In this document: one piece after another, positions 23,137 to 32,003 of the stretch
Numbering within the stretch: the first letter of the stretch is position 1
How the letters are laid out: every line of letters starts with the position of its first letter
NCBI GenBank assembly: GCA_034670065.1
Contig: JAXMOG010000002.1
Location: 558,001 to 622,000 of the forward strand
DNA: 64,000 nt
Origin: Mesobacterium_A sp034670065
GTDB taxonomy: Bacteria; Pseudomonadota; Alphaproteobacteria; Rhodobacterales; Rhodobacteraceae
Direction: 5' to 3'
Program-made: the position numbers and the translations under genes
The notes under the pieces: model-generated
Seen by the model: only the letters and a program-made list of their open reading frames with translations
What the model was told of the DNA's origin: nothing
Databases searched by the model: none

Positions 23137-26100
23137 CTATTCGCCCGCCAGAAGTTGTGCATTTCCGCCAGCGGCTGTGGTGTCGACGCACAAATGCCGT
23201 TCATGCAGAACATGCGCCCCATCCGGCGCGCCGGTGATCAGGGGAATGATCGGTCCATCACGTTGTGCCAAGGCTGTTGCCAGCGCGCGCGCTTGGGCTT
23301 CGTCACCCCACCAGATCACAGCCCCGAATTCGGGTAGGTTATCCAGGTGATCAGCCGATATTTGCCCCGGAACCATGATCGCCTGACCGCCCAGTTCCTG
23401 GACAGCGTCGGCCTGTTTCTGAGCGGCTTCTGCGCCGGGGCCAAGGCACAATACAGGGCGGCGGGGCAGAGTTGTCAGGCGGTTTAATTCACCAGTTGGG
23501 CCGGGCAATGTTGTGGTCGAAACCACGTCTGCCGTGGGCCAGTTGTTCAACTGCTGTTGCAGGTCACGTACATCCGCAACATTGCCGTCAGCTGTGCCCA
23601 ACAGCGCAGCCGGATGTGCTGCAAATCGCGGCAGATAGAATGGCCCACCTGCCTTTGGCCCTGTCCCGGAAAGGCCCTCACCACCAAATGGTTGGCTGCC
23701 GACAATCGCACCAATCTGGTTGCGGTTGGCATAGATATTGCCGACGCGAATTGTCTCGGCAATTGATTGCACCCGATCGTCAATCCGCGTGTGGATGCCA
23801 AAGGTCAGCCCATAGCCGGTGGCGTTGATCTCTTCGACAACCTTTGGCAGCTCTAGTGCGCCAAACAAGGCCACGTGCAGAACGGGGCCAAACACTTCTT
23901 TCTCCAGATCGGCAATGCCGTCCACGGCAATCAGGCTGGGTGGTACGAAGTTTCCGGTCTTTGGGGTAGGCAACCGATGCAACAAGCGCCCGTTCTTGTC
24001 GGCATTTTCAATGTAGGCCAGCATATCGGCTTGGGCCGTTTGGGTAATGACAGGGCCAATGTCGGTGGACAGATGCCAAGGATCACCCAACGACAACTGA
24101 TCCATCGCGCCTTGCAGCATTTCCAGAAACGCTGGCGCGATATCCTTTTGTACGTACAGACAGCGCAGCGCCGAGCAGCGTTGCCCGGCTGATTGAAAGG
24201 CCGAGGCGATAATGTCGCGAATGGCTTGCTCGGGCAGGGCGGTGCTGTCCACGATCATTGCGTTTAAGCCACCGGTTTCGGCAATCAACGGTGTGCCCGG
24301 AGCGCAATGCTTGGCCATGGCAGACTGAATCGCGCGGGCCGTTGCGGTTGAACCGGTAAACGCCACACCGTTTATCCGTTCGTCCGATGTTAAGGCGCGC
24401 CCGACTGTTGCGCCGGTGCCCGGCAGCAATTGCAGTGCCGTGGTGGGCACGCCTGCGGCATGCAGTTTCGCAACGGCCCAAGCCGCAATGGCCGGGGTTG
24501 TTTCTGCCGGTTTTGCCAACACTGCGTTGCCCATAGCCAGCGCGGCGGCGATCTGGCCGGTGAAAATGGCCAGTGGGAAGTTCCAAGGGCTGATGCAGGT
24601 AAAGACCCCGCGAGCGGGCGCGGTATCCGCTGCCGCACGGGCCGCATAGTATCGCAGAAAATCCACCGCTTCGCGCAACTCAGCCACCGCATCTGGTAGC
24701 GATTTGCCCGCCTCGGTCGCCAGCAAAGTGAAGAGCGGGCCGAAATCAGCTTCAAACAGATCCGCCGCTTTGTTCAGGGCGGATGCACGGTCTGCGGTCG
24801 GTACAGACCACGGCAATGCTGCGCTTATCGCAGTTTCCACATCTGCCGAACTGGCGGTGATCACTTCGCCGATGACAGCGCCTGTGGCCGGGTTTGTGGC
24901 TGGCTCTGCTGCGTTGCCCGCAACGGGGCCCGCAATGATTGGGGCGCACTGCCATGGCGTTGGCGCGGGCCTTTGTTGGTCGATTTCATCCAGAACCGTC
25001 GTGTCAAACAGATCGAACCCAATTGAGTTTGGGCGTTCCGGTTCAAACAGATCGGGCGCTGTACGCACTGCCTGCGTGGTGTCTTGTGCCATGGTTTCGA
25101 TCGGGCAGGTCGCGACCACATGTGGCGGGACGTCTTCATCTACGATTTGGTTGACGAATGATGAATTTGCGCCGTTTTCCAGCAGACGCCGCACCAGATA
25201 CGCAAGCAAATCCCGGTGTGCCCCGACGGGCGCGTAGATCCGGCAACGCGTTTCATAGGACTGGTGAACGATATTGTGCAAGGCTTCGCCCATACCGTGC
25301 AAACGCTGGAATTCGTAGGCGGTTTTGGGCTGGTCTTTGGCCATGTTCAAAATGGCCGCAACCGTATGGGCGTTATGCGTGGCAAACTGCGGATATATCC
25401 GATCCGTCATGCCCAGCAATTTGCGTGCGTTGGCCATATAGCTGATGTCGGTTGCAGACTTGCGGGTGAAAACCGGGAAATCGGTTAACCCTTCGACCTG
25501 CGCAAGTTTGATCTCGGTATCCCAATACGCGCCTTTGACCAGCCGCACCATTATCCGGCGATCATGGGTTTGGGCCATGTGGTAGAGCCCGTCCAGTACA
25601 TCTGATGCGCGGCGCTGGTAGGCCTGAACCACCACGCCAAACCCATCCCAGCCAGCCAGTTCCGGGTCAGCCATGACGGTTTCAATAACTTTCAGCGATA
25701 GCGCCAAACGATCAGCTTCTTCCGCATCGATGTTCAGGCCCATGCCGGCTTTGGCGGCTTGGCGTGTCAGCTTGGATAAAACAGGCACCAGTTCGGCCAT
25801 GACACGGTCGGTTTTCGCGACTTCGTAACGCGGGTGTAGGGCGGACAGTTTGATAGAGATACCGGGGTTGGCGCTGATGTCTTGCGACGTGCACCCGCGA
25901 GCAATTGCAGCGATGGCGTCAGAATATGCCTCTGCGTAGCGATCGGCGTCTGCGGCTGTCATCGCGGCCTCGCCCAGCATGTCATAGGAATAGGTAAAGC
26001 CCTTGGCCTCCATCCCAGCGGCCCGTTTCATCGCAGCGTCGATATCTTCGCCCAGAACAAACTGTCGTCCCATTTCGCGCATCGCTTGCCCAACCGCGGC

Positions 26101-26559
26101 GCGGATGACAGGTTCGCCCAGACGGCGCACCATGCCGCGTAGTGTCCCGACGATACCAGGGTCAGAATCCTCCAGAACCTTTCCCGATAGCAGCAACCCC
26201 CAAGTCGAGGCGTTCACCAGCGGAGAAGACGAATGCCCAATGTGTTTTGACCAATCTGACGCGGCAATTTTATCCTCGATTAGGGCGTCGATCGTGGGCG
26301 CATCGGGAACCCGCAGCAGCGCTTCGGCCAGACACATAAGCGCGACGCCTTCGTCGGTGGACAGGCCGTATTCCGCCAGAAATACATCCATCATACCAGG
26401 GCGGGAATCCGTACGGATACGGCGCACCAGTTCTGTGGCCTGTTCCACGATTTCAGCACGTTCGTCCGCACCAAGCGCAGCCGTGGCCATCAATTCCTCA
26501 ATCAACGCGGTTTCATCGCGACGTTTGTTGAGATCCCATTTCCGGTTCAGATTGATCAT
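23137..26559 (-). CDS. putA: Bifunctional proline dehydrogenase / L-glutamate gamma-semialdehyde dehydrogenase
   Basis: PutA of 1140 residues that oxidises proline to glutamate in two steps with FAD and NAD. The proline-dehydrogenase domain lies at about residues 150-450 (SIKLSALHPRYE, MGLNIDAEEADRL, VRLVKGAYWDTEIK). The aldehyde-dehydrogenase domain begins at about 560, with catalytic Glu in IAETGGLNAMI and Cys in SAGQRCSALRC. A short C-terminal domain follows. The N-terminal ribbon-helix-helix DNA-binding domain of enteric PutA is absent, so regulation passes to the divergent Lrp-type gene. I use the ATG at 26559 (MINLNRKWDLNKRRDE); longer frames extend into the promoter. Confidence 0.96.
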   Translation of the reverse strand: MINLNRKWDLNKRRDETALIEELMATAALGADERAEIVEQATELVRRIRTDSRPGMMDVFLAEYGLSTDEGVALMCLAEALLRVPDAPTIDALIEDKIAASDWSKHIGHSSSPLVNASTWGLLLSGKVLEDSDPGIVGTLRGMVRRLGEPVIRAAVGQAMREMGRQFVLGEDIDAAMKRAAGMEAKGFTYSYDMLGEAAMTAADADRYAEAYSDAIAAIARGCTSQDISANPGISIKLSALHPRYEVAKTDRVMAELVPVLSKLTRQAAKAGMGLNIDAEEADRLALSLKVIETVMADPELAGWDGFGVVVQAYQRRASDVLDGLYHMAQTHDRRIMVRLVKGAYWDTEIKLAQVEGLTDFPVFTRKSATDISYMANARKLLGMTDRIYPQFATHNAHTVAAILNMAKDQPKTAYEFQRLHGMGEALHNIVHQSYETRCRIYAPVGAHRDLLAYLVRRLLENGANSSFVNQIVDEDVPPHVVATCPIETMAQDTTQAVRTAPDLFEPERPNSIGFDLFDTTVLDEIDQQRPAPTPWQCAPIIAGPVAGNAAEPATNPATGAVIGEVITASSADVETAISAALPWSVPTADRASALNKAADLFEADFGPLFTLLATEAGKSLPDAVAELREAVDFLRYYAARAAADTAPARGVFTCISPWNFPLAIFTGQIAAALAMGNAVLAKPAETTPAIAAWAVAKLHAAGVPTTALQLLPGTGATVGRALTSDERINGVAFTGSTATARAIQSAMAKHCAPGTPLIAETGGLNAMIVDSTALPEQAIRDIIASAFQSAGQRCSALRCLYVQKDIAPAFLEMLQGAMDQLSLGDPWHLSTDIGPVITQTAQADMLAYIENADKNGRLLHRLPTPKTGNFVPPSLIAVDGIADLEKEVFGPVLHVALFGALELPKVVEEINATGYGLTFGIHTRIDDRVQSIAETIRVGNIYANRNQIGAIVGSQPFGGEGLSGTGPKAGGPFYLPRFAAHPAALLGTADGNVADVRDLQQQLNNWPTADVVSTTTLPGPTGELNRLTTLPRRPVLCLGPGAEAAQKQADAVQELGGQAIMVPGQISADHLDNLPEFGAVIWWGDEAQARALATALAQRDGPIIPLITGAPDGAHVLHERHLCVDTTAAGGNAQLLAGE

Positions 26560-26679
26560 GCGCGTGGCTCCACATTCAGTTTTGTACAGTGTAGCGACAG
26601 ATTTGCGGCCATTCTGTCTGATATTTCTGTTATTGAAGGCAAGTTTCCTGTATTTATCATCCAAAACAGGAGTATCGGA

Positions 26680-27153
26680 TTGTCGCTGCCACCCAAGGAA
26701 ACGTTAGACAGTATTGACCATGCCATCCTTCGGGAATTGGCACGGAATGCCCGTATTTCGATGATCGATCTGGGACAGAAGGTGGGGCTGTCCAAGTCGC
26801 CCGTAACGGCACGTGTCAAACGAATGGAAACGGCAGGCGTTATCACCGGGTACAGGGCGGAACTGTCGGCGCGAAAACTGGGGTTGGATCACGTCGCCTT
26901 TTTGGAGGTGCGTCTGTCAGATACCCGCGAAAAGGCGCTTCAAGAATTCAATACCGCAATTCGGCAAGTTCCTGAGGTTGAAGAATGTCACATGATTGCC
27001 GGCGGATTCGACTATCTGGTGAAGATCCGCACCCGCGGCATAGCCGAATATCGCTTGGTGCTCAGCGAAAGCATTTCAAGCTTGCCCTATGTCTCTTCCA
27101 CCTCGACCTATGTGTCGATGGAAAGCGTGCGTGACCGCGGCGTGTCTTTGTAA
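26680..27153 (+). CDS. putR: Lrp/AsnC-family regulator, probable putA activator
   Basis: Regulator of 157 residues: an N-terminal helix-turn-helix (ISMIDLGQKVGLSKSPVTARVKRM) and a C-terminal RAM ligand-binding domain (EVEECHMIAGGFDYLVKIRT). It starts at a TTG with AGGAG seven bases upstream. It is divergent from putA across 120 bases. In alphaproteobacteria with PutA lacking the DNA-binding domain, such an Lrp protein (PutR) activates putA in response to proline. The symbol rests on this arrangement. Confidence 0.9.
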   Translation: MSLPPKETLDSIDHAILRELARNARISMIDLGQKVGLSKSPVTARVKRMETAGVITGYRAELSARKLGLDHVAFLEVRLSDTREKALQEFNTAIRQVPEVEECHMIAGGFDYLVKIRTRGIAEYRLVLSESISSLPYVSSTSTYVSMESVRDRGVSL

Positions 27154-27157
27154 CGCT

Positions 27158-27586
27158 TCAGTTTTTCGGCCGTTTGCGGACGTATAGTTCCATCCGGTGG
27201 TGGACGATGTCGTAGCCTAGTTCTTTGGCGATCTGGGCTTGTAGCGTTTCGATCCGGTCAGAGCAGAACTCCACCACCTCGCCACTGTCTACGTCGATCA
27301 TATGGTCATGATGTTCGGCTTCGGCATGTTCAAAACGGGCTGATGCGCCCTCGAACAGATGACGGTGGATGACGCCTTGTTCCTCTAGCGCGGTCAAGGT
27401 GCGATATACGGTAGAGATTGAAATACCGGGCGCTTCGGATTCCGCCCTGCGGTGTAATTCTACTGCATCAGGGTGGTCATCGGCTTTGGCAATTACATCC
27501 AACAAGGCCGCCCGTTGCCGGGTGATCCGTACGCCTGCTTCTCGCAATGCCTTGGTCAGGCCTTCTGTTCGCTTTTCCGTCGTCAT
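27158..27586 (-). CDS. mur: Mur-type Fur-family regulator (manganese)
   Basis: Fur-fold repressor of 142 residues: winged helix (ISISTVYRTLTALEEQGVIHRH) and the metal-binding dimerisation half EHHDHMIDVDSGEVVEF. The CxxC zinc site of classic Fur is absent, as in the alphaproteobacterial Mur group. Divergence from sitABCD, with a strong inverted repeat between, supports Mn(II)-dependent control of the transporter. An iron-responsive Fur role is not excluded. Confidence 0.9.
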   Translation of the reverse strand: MTTEKRTEGLTKALREAGVRITRQRAALLDVIAKADDHPDAVELHRRAESEAPGISISTVYRTLTALEEQGVIHRHLFEGASARFEHAEAEHHDHMIDVDSGEVVEFCSDRIETLQAQIAKELGYDIVHHRMELYVRKRPKN

Positions 27587-27641
27587 GTGTATCTAAATGC
27601 ATCAAGTCGTCCCCGCCATCAAGGATTTAGATGAGAATCGT

Positions 27642-27666
27642 TTGCAACTGGACTTGACAGTTGCAA
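27642..27666. promoter_or_regulatory. Candidate Mur box in the sitABCD promoter
   Basis: TTGCAACTG-GACTTGA-CAGTTGCAA is a perfect 9-bp inverted repeat with a 7-base spacer, between mur and sitA. It covers a TTGACA box (27654-27659), so a repressor bound here would block sitA transcription. Position and TTGCAA-type arms fit Mur/Fur sites, but specificity is inferred. Confidence 0.6.
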
Positions 27667-27677
27667 CTCATTCCTAG

Positions 27678-28604
27678 ATGCAAAAAGGTATGAAAACACA
27701 TTCTCATAGTATTGGGCGGCGGGTCTTTTTGGGCTCTCTGGCGGCTGCCGCCATATCACGTCCTTTGGCGGCGGTTGCTGCAACCTCGCGGCCAAAAGTG
27801 GTCACAACGTTTACGGTCATTGCCGATATGGCGCGGAACGTTACTGGTGATGCGGCAGAGGTGGTTTCGATCACCAAGCCTGGCGCAGAGATCCACGGGT
27901 ATGAGCCAACGCCGCGTGATATCCTGCGCGCCCATGATGCTGATCTGATCTTGTGGAATGGCCTTGGGCTGGAACGCTGGTTTGAACAATTTTTGTCCAA
28001 TCTTTCGGGCGTCCCTGCGGCAACCATCAGTGACGGGGTTGCGCCAATTTCCATTTCCGGTGGGGCATACGAAGGTAAGCCTAATCCCCACGCATGGATG
28101 GCGTTGGATTCGGCCTTGATCTACGTCGATAATATTCGCGATGCGATAAGCCGGGTCGATCCTGACAATGCATCGGTCTACGCCAAAAACGCAGAACGCT
28201 ACAAAGCGCAAATCGGCGAAGTGATCGCGCCATTGCGGGAGGCTGTGCTTACCTTGCCTGAAGAGCAGCGCTGGCTGGTGACATCCGAAGGTGCGTTTTC
28301 GTATCTGGCGCGTGATTTTGGGCTCAAGGAATTGTACCTGTGGCCAATTAATGCCGATGCACAAGGAACGCCCCAACAAGTGCGGGCGGTGATAGACACG
28401 GTTCGTGACAACAACATTGGCGCGGTATTTTCCGAATCCACCGTGTCTGACAAACCAGCCAAACAAATCGCACGGGAAACCGGCGCGCATTACGGCGGGG
28501 TTCTGTATGTTGACAGCCTGTCCAAGCCGGGCGGCAATGTCCCCACATATTTGGACCTTCTGCGGGTAACGGCTGAAACGATTGTCACGGGGCTTTCACG
28601 ATGA
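27678..28604 (+). CDS. sitA: Manganese/iron ABC transporter substrate-binding protein
   Basis: Periplasmic cluster A-I metal-binding protein of 308 residues. The four expected ligands are visible: His73 (EIHGYEP), His138 (NPHAWM), Glu204 (TSEGAF) and Asp279 (YVDSLS), the set found in Mn/Fe rather than Zn binders; no His-rich loop is present. The N-terminus (SIGRRVFLGSLAAAA) contains a twin arginine, so Tat export is possible. The start could be 27678 or 27690; neither has a well-spaced ribosome site. It heads sitABCD, and overlap with sitB is 4 bases. Confidence 0.94.
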   Translation: MQKGMKTHSHSIGRRVFLGSLAAAAISRPLAAVAATSRPKVVTTFTVIADMARNVTGDAAEVVSITKPGAEIHGYEPTPRDILRAHDADLILWNGLGLERWFEQFLSNLSGVPAATISDGVAPISISGGAYEGKPNPHAWMALDSALIYVDNIRDAISRVDPDNASVYAKNAERYKAQIGEVIAPLREAVLTLPEEQRWLVTSEGAFSYLARDFGLKELYLWPINADAQGTPQQVRAVIDTVRDNNIGAVFSESTVSDKPAKQIARETGAHYGGVLYVDSLSKPGGNVPTYLDLLRVTAETIVTGLSR

Positions 28605-29452
28605 GCGAGGGTATCCGTGCCGATGGCCTGACCGTCACCTATCGCAACGGGTTAACAGCTTTGGTTGACGCGTCTTTTTCCATTCCCACAGGCACGATCA
28701 CTGCCTTGGTTGGGGTGAACGGCGCCGGGAAATCCACGTTGTTCAAGGCGCTGATGGGCTTTGTCCCGGTGGCGCGGGGAACTGTTGAGATTCTGGGCCA
28801 GCCGGTGCGCGCCGCGTTGAAGGCGCAGTCCGTTGCCTATGTCCCGCAGGCAGAGGATGTGGATTGGACATTCCCTGTTCTGGTGCGCGACGTGGTGATG
28901 ATGGGCCGTTACGGGCACATGGGATTTCTGCGCCGGGCGCGGGCCCAAGACCATGAAGCGGTTGATGCGGCACTTGCTCGGGTGAATATGAGCGAGTTCC
29001 ACGACCGCCAAATCGGCGAACTGTCGGGCGGTCAGAAAAAGCGTGTTTTTCTTGCACGTGCTTTGGCGCAAAACGCCAAGGTGATCCTGCTGGATGAACC
29101 GTTTACCGGCGTTGACGTTCAGACCGAGGAACAGATTGTCGCATTGTTGCGCACATTGCGCGACGAAGGGCGAGTGATGCTGGTTGCGACTCACAATCTG
29201 GGTTCGGTTCCTGAATTCTGTGATCGGGTTGTCTTAGTGAAGGGCACCGTGTTGGCGTATGGGCTGACAAAAGAGACCTTTACCGCTGACAATCTGCGCG
29301 AAGCCTTTGGCGGCGTTTTGCGTCACTTCATGCTGGAAGGCGCGCAGTTGCACGACGATGCTGATCCGCGTCGCTTGGAAGTCTTTACTGATGATGAGCG
29401 TGCGTTGGTTTTCTATGATGATCAGCACCACACTGCGGAGCGCCCGGAATGA
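28601..29452 (+). CDS. sitB: Manganese/iron ABC transporter ATPase
   Basis: ABC ATPase of 283 residues with Walker A GVNGAGKST at about residues 38-46, signature LSGGQKKRV, Walker B VILLDEPFTGVD and an H-loop histidine in ATHNLG. FPVLVRDVVMMGRYGHMG is typical of metal-type (SitB/MntB) ATPases. The C-terminal extension (LHDDADPRRLEVFTDDERALVFY) is also seen in SitB. It overlaps sitA and sitC by 4 bases each and powers the SitCD channel. Confidence 0.94.
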   Translation: MSEGIRADGLTVTYRNGLTALVDASFSIPTGTITALVGVNGAGKSTLFKALMGFVPVARGTVEILGQPVRAALKAQSVAYVPQAEDVDWTFPVLVRDVVMMGRYGHMGFLRRARAQDHEAVDAALARVNMSEFHDRQIGELSGGQKKRVFLARALAQNAKVILLDEPFTGVDVQTEEQIVALLRTLRDEGRVMLVATHNLGSVPEFCDRVVLVKGTVLAYGLTKETFTADNLREAFGGVLRHFMLEGAQLHDDADPRRLEVFTDDERALVFYDDQHHTAERPE

Positions 29453-30306
29453 GCGTTTTGCTGGAGCCGTTCGCATACAACTACATGACCAATGCGATCT
29501 GGGTTTCAGCCTTGGTCGGTGCCGTTTGCGCGTTTCTTTCGGCCTATTTGATGTTGAAGGGCTGGTCGCTGATCGGTGATGCGCTGTCCCATTCTATCGT
29601 ACCTGGCGTTGCGGGCGCATATATGCTGGGTCTGCCCTTTGCCTTTGGCGCGTTTCTGTCAGGTGGGCTTGCTGCGCTTGCGATGCTGTTCCTGCGCCAA
29701 TTGTCCGGCCTGAAAGAGGATGCGGTGATCGGCCTGATTTTCACGTCTTTCTTTGGCCTTGGTCTGTTCATGGTGTCGCTGAACCCGATGTCCGTTTCGG
29801 TTCAGACGATCACGATGGGCAATATTCTGGCGATCACACCCGAAGACACGCTGCAGCTGGTGATTATCGGGGGGGTGTCACTGGTGATACTTCTGGCCAA
29901 ATGGCGGGATCTGCTGGCGGTCTTCTTTGACGAAACACATGCCCGCACCATTGGTTTGAACGCCACCGGGCTGCGCGTGTTGTTTTTTGCGCTGCTGTCG
30001 GCCTGTACCGTTGCCGCGATGCAAACTGTTGGTGCGTTTTTGGTAATCGCCTTGGTGGTCACACCGGGGGCGACGGCATATCTGCTGACAGATCGGTTTG
30101 AGCGCGTTTTGATGCTCTCTGTCGGGATTGGTGCTGTCACCTCGGCGGTTGGGGCTTATCTGAGCTATTTTCTGGATGGCGCAACCGGCGGAATCATTGT
30201 GTGCCTGCAAACCGCGATGTTCCTGCTGGCGTTCGTTTTCGCACCAACACATGGCACGCTGGCTGCACGCCGCCGCGCGCGCCGCGCTTTGAAAGAGCAT
30301 GCGTGA
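29449..30306 (+). CDS. sitC: Manganese/iron ABC transporter permease
   Basis: ABC-3 family permease of 285 residues with about eight or nine hydrophobic segments. Conserved stretches include LKGWSLIGDALSHSIVPGVAG and VGAFLVIALVVTPGATAYLL. It pairs with SitD to form a metal channel. The start overlaps sitB by 4 bases and the stop overlaps the sitD ATG as TGATG. A basic C-terminal tail (RRRARRALKEHA) faces the cytoplasm. Confidence 0.94.
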   Translation: MSVLLEPFAYNYMTNAIWVSALVGAVCAFLSAYLMLKGWSLIGDALSHSIVPGVAGAYMLGLPFAFGAFLSGGLAALAMLFLRQLSGLKEDAVIGLIFTSFFGLGLFMVSLNPMSVSVQTITMGNILAITPEDTLQLVIIGGVSLVILLAKWRDLLAVFFDETHARTIGLNATGLRVLFFALLSACTVAAMQTVGAFLVIALVVTPGATAYLLTDRFERVLMLSVGIGAVTSAVGAYLSYFLDGATGGIIVCLQTAMFLLAFVFAPTHGTLAARRRARRALKEHA

Positions 30307-31136
30307 TGGATTTTATTCTTCTTCCCTTGCAATTCCCGTTTATGCAGAACGCCTTGCTGGTGACGGTTTTGATTGCTCCCGCGGCGGCGATGCTGTCGTG
30401 CTTTTTGGTGCTGAAGGGGTGGTCTTTGATGGGCGATGCAACGGCCCACGCTGTGTTGCCTGGTGTGGTTTTGGCGTATCTGGCAGGAATTCCGCTGATT
30501 ATCGGCGCGTTCCTCGCAGGCCTTGTTTGTGCGCTTTCAACCGGCTTCATCAAGGATCATTCGCGGGTCAAACAAGACACGGTGATGGGGGTGATCTTTT
30601 CGGGCATGTTTGGTTTCGGGATCGTCATCTACACACAGATCGAGTCTGAGCTGCACCTGGATCACATTCTGTTTGGCAATATTCTGGGGGTCGGAACGCA
30701 AGATATTTGGATTGCCGGGCTGATTTCGGGTGCGGTATCTTTGATACTTGCCACGAAATGGCGCGATATTCTGGCCCATGCCTTTGATCCGGTCCAGGCA
30801 CGCATGATCGGGCTAAGCGTTGGTGCCATTCACTACGGGTTGCTTGCGATATTGTCGGCGACGATCGTTGCGATGTTGTCCTCGGTTGGGATCATTCTTG
30901 CGATTGCGTTGTTGATTGCGCCGGGGGCGATTGCATTTTTGTTGACCCGTCAGTTCAGCGCCATGCTGATTGTCGCGGTGCTCGTTGCTTTGTCGGCTGG
31001 CGTTGCTGGGATAATTGCCAGCTTCTGGATTGACAGTGCGCCCGCGCCGACAATCGTTTTGGTCCTGACGGTTATGTTTTTGATTGCGCTGGGTTGGCGG
31101 CAATTTGTGGTGCGCCGTCGGGTGGCGCTGGGGTAG
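30306..31136 (+). CDS. sitD: Manganese/iron ABC transporter permease
   Basis: ABC-3 family permease of 276 residues, paralogous to SitC: LKGWSLMGDATAHAVLPGVVL and VGIILAIALLIAPGAIAFLL match the equivalent SitC stretches. The ATG at 30306 shares a base with the sitC stop, so I prefer it to the longer frame that begins inside sitC. It is the last gene of the manganese operon and is followed by a perfect bidirectional terminator. Confidence 0.94.
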   Translation: MDFILLPLQFPFMQNALLVTVLIAPAAAMLSCFLVLKGWSLMGDATAHAVLPGVVLAYLAGIPLIIGAFLAGLVCALSTGFIKDHSRVKQDTVMGVIFSGMFGFGIVIYTQIESELHLDHILFGNILGVGTQDIWIAGLISGAVSLILATKWRDILAHAFDPVQARMIGLSVGAIHYGLLAILSATIVAMLSSVGIILAIALLIAPGAIAFLLTRQFSAMLIVAVLVALSAGVAGIIASFWIDSAPAPTIVLVLTVMFLIALGWRQFVVRRRVALG

Positions 31137-31170
31137 GGCGCAAGCGGCATATCGAGGGATTTCAAATGGA

Positions 31171-31200
31171 AAAGGCCGCGCTATGAATAACGCGGCCTTT
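31171..31200. terminator. Bidirectional terminator between sitD and frcA
   Basis: AAAGGCCGCG / CGCGGCCTTT, a perfect 10-bp stem with a 10-base loop, lies between convergent operons. The A and T ends of the stem supply the weak-pairing tract in both directions. Confidence 0.85.
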
Positions 31201-31223
31201 CCAGTGCCTGATTGGAGGACGTA

Positions 31224-32003
31224 TCAGGCAGGTTCGAGTGCCACTTCATCTGGCTCTTTTGCGCCGGTCATCAAAGCAACCGCATCAGACATACTGTACT
31301 CTTTGGGATCGATTACCGTCAGGCGGCGGCCCAAACGGTGCACGTGGATCCGATCTGCTACTTCAAACACATGTGGCATGTTGTGGCTGATCAGGATGAT
31401 CGGAATACCCCGTGATTTCACGTCTTGGATCAGCTCCAGCACCTTGCGGCTTTCCTTAACGCCCAAGGCGGCGGTGGGTTCGTCCAAGATGATGACCTTT
31501 GAACCAAAGGCCGCCGCACGGGCCACGGCCACACCCTGACGTTGACCACCCGACAGGGTTTCAACAGCTTGGTTGATGTTCTGGATGGTCATCAACCCAA
31601 GTTCTGTCAGCTTGTCACGGGCGAACTTTTCCATCGCGGGGCGATCCAGCTTGCGCAAGACTGACCCCATGAAGCCCGGTTTGCGAATTTCGCGCCCCAT
31701 GAACATGTTGTCGGCGATGGACAGGGCTGGCGACATTGCAAGCGTCTGGTAGACCGTTTCGATCCCGTGTTCGCGTGCCTCGATGGGGGACGTGAAGTGG
31801 ATCTTCTTACCTTCCAGCCATACTTCGCCTTCATCCGGGACAACGGCACCGGACACAGCCTTGATCAAGGTTGATTTGCCGGCCCCGTTGTCACCAATGA
31901 CTGCAAGGATTTCGCCGGGGTACAGATCGAAGTCGCAGTTATCCAGAGCGGTCACTTTGCCGTAGCGTTTGACCAGGTTACGTCCTTTGAGAATAGGTTC
32001 CAT
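31224..32003 (-). CDS. frcA: Sugar ABC transporter ATPase (FrcA-like)
   Basis: Single-domain ABC ATPase of 259 residues for a ribose/fructose-type importer. Walker A GDNGAGKST is at about residues 37-45, signature LSGGQRQGV, Walker B VIILDEPTAALG and H-loop ISHNM. Most CUT2 ATPases carry two ABC domains (about 500 residues); the single-domain form is the FrcA type described in rhizobia. The ATG at 32003 shares a base with the permease stop (TAATG), so I reject the longer frame running into the permease. Confidence 0.92.
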   Translation of the reverse strand: MEPILKGRNLVKRYGKVTALDNCDFDLYPGEILAVIGDNGAGKSTLIKAVSGAVVPDEGEVWLEGKKIHFTSPIEAREHGIETVYQTLAMSPALSIADNMFMGREIRKPGFMGSVLRKLDRPAMEKFARDKLTELGLMTIQNINQAVETLSGGQRQGVAVARAAAFGSKVIILDEPTAALGVKESRKVLELIQDVKSRGIPIILISHNMPHVFEVADRIHVHRLGRRLTVIDPKEYSMSDAVALMTGAKEPDEVALEPA

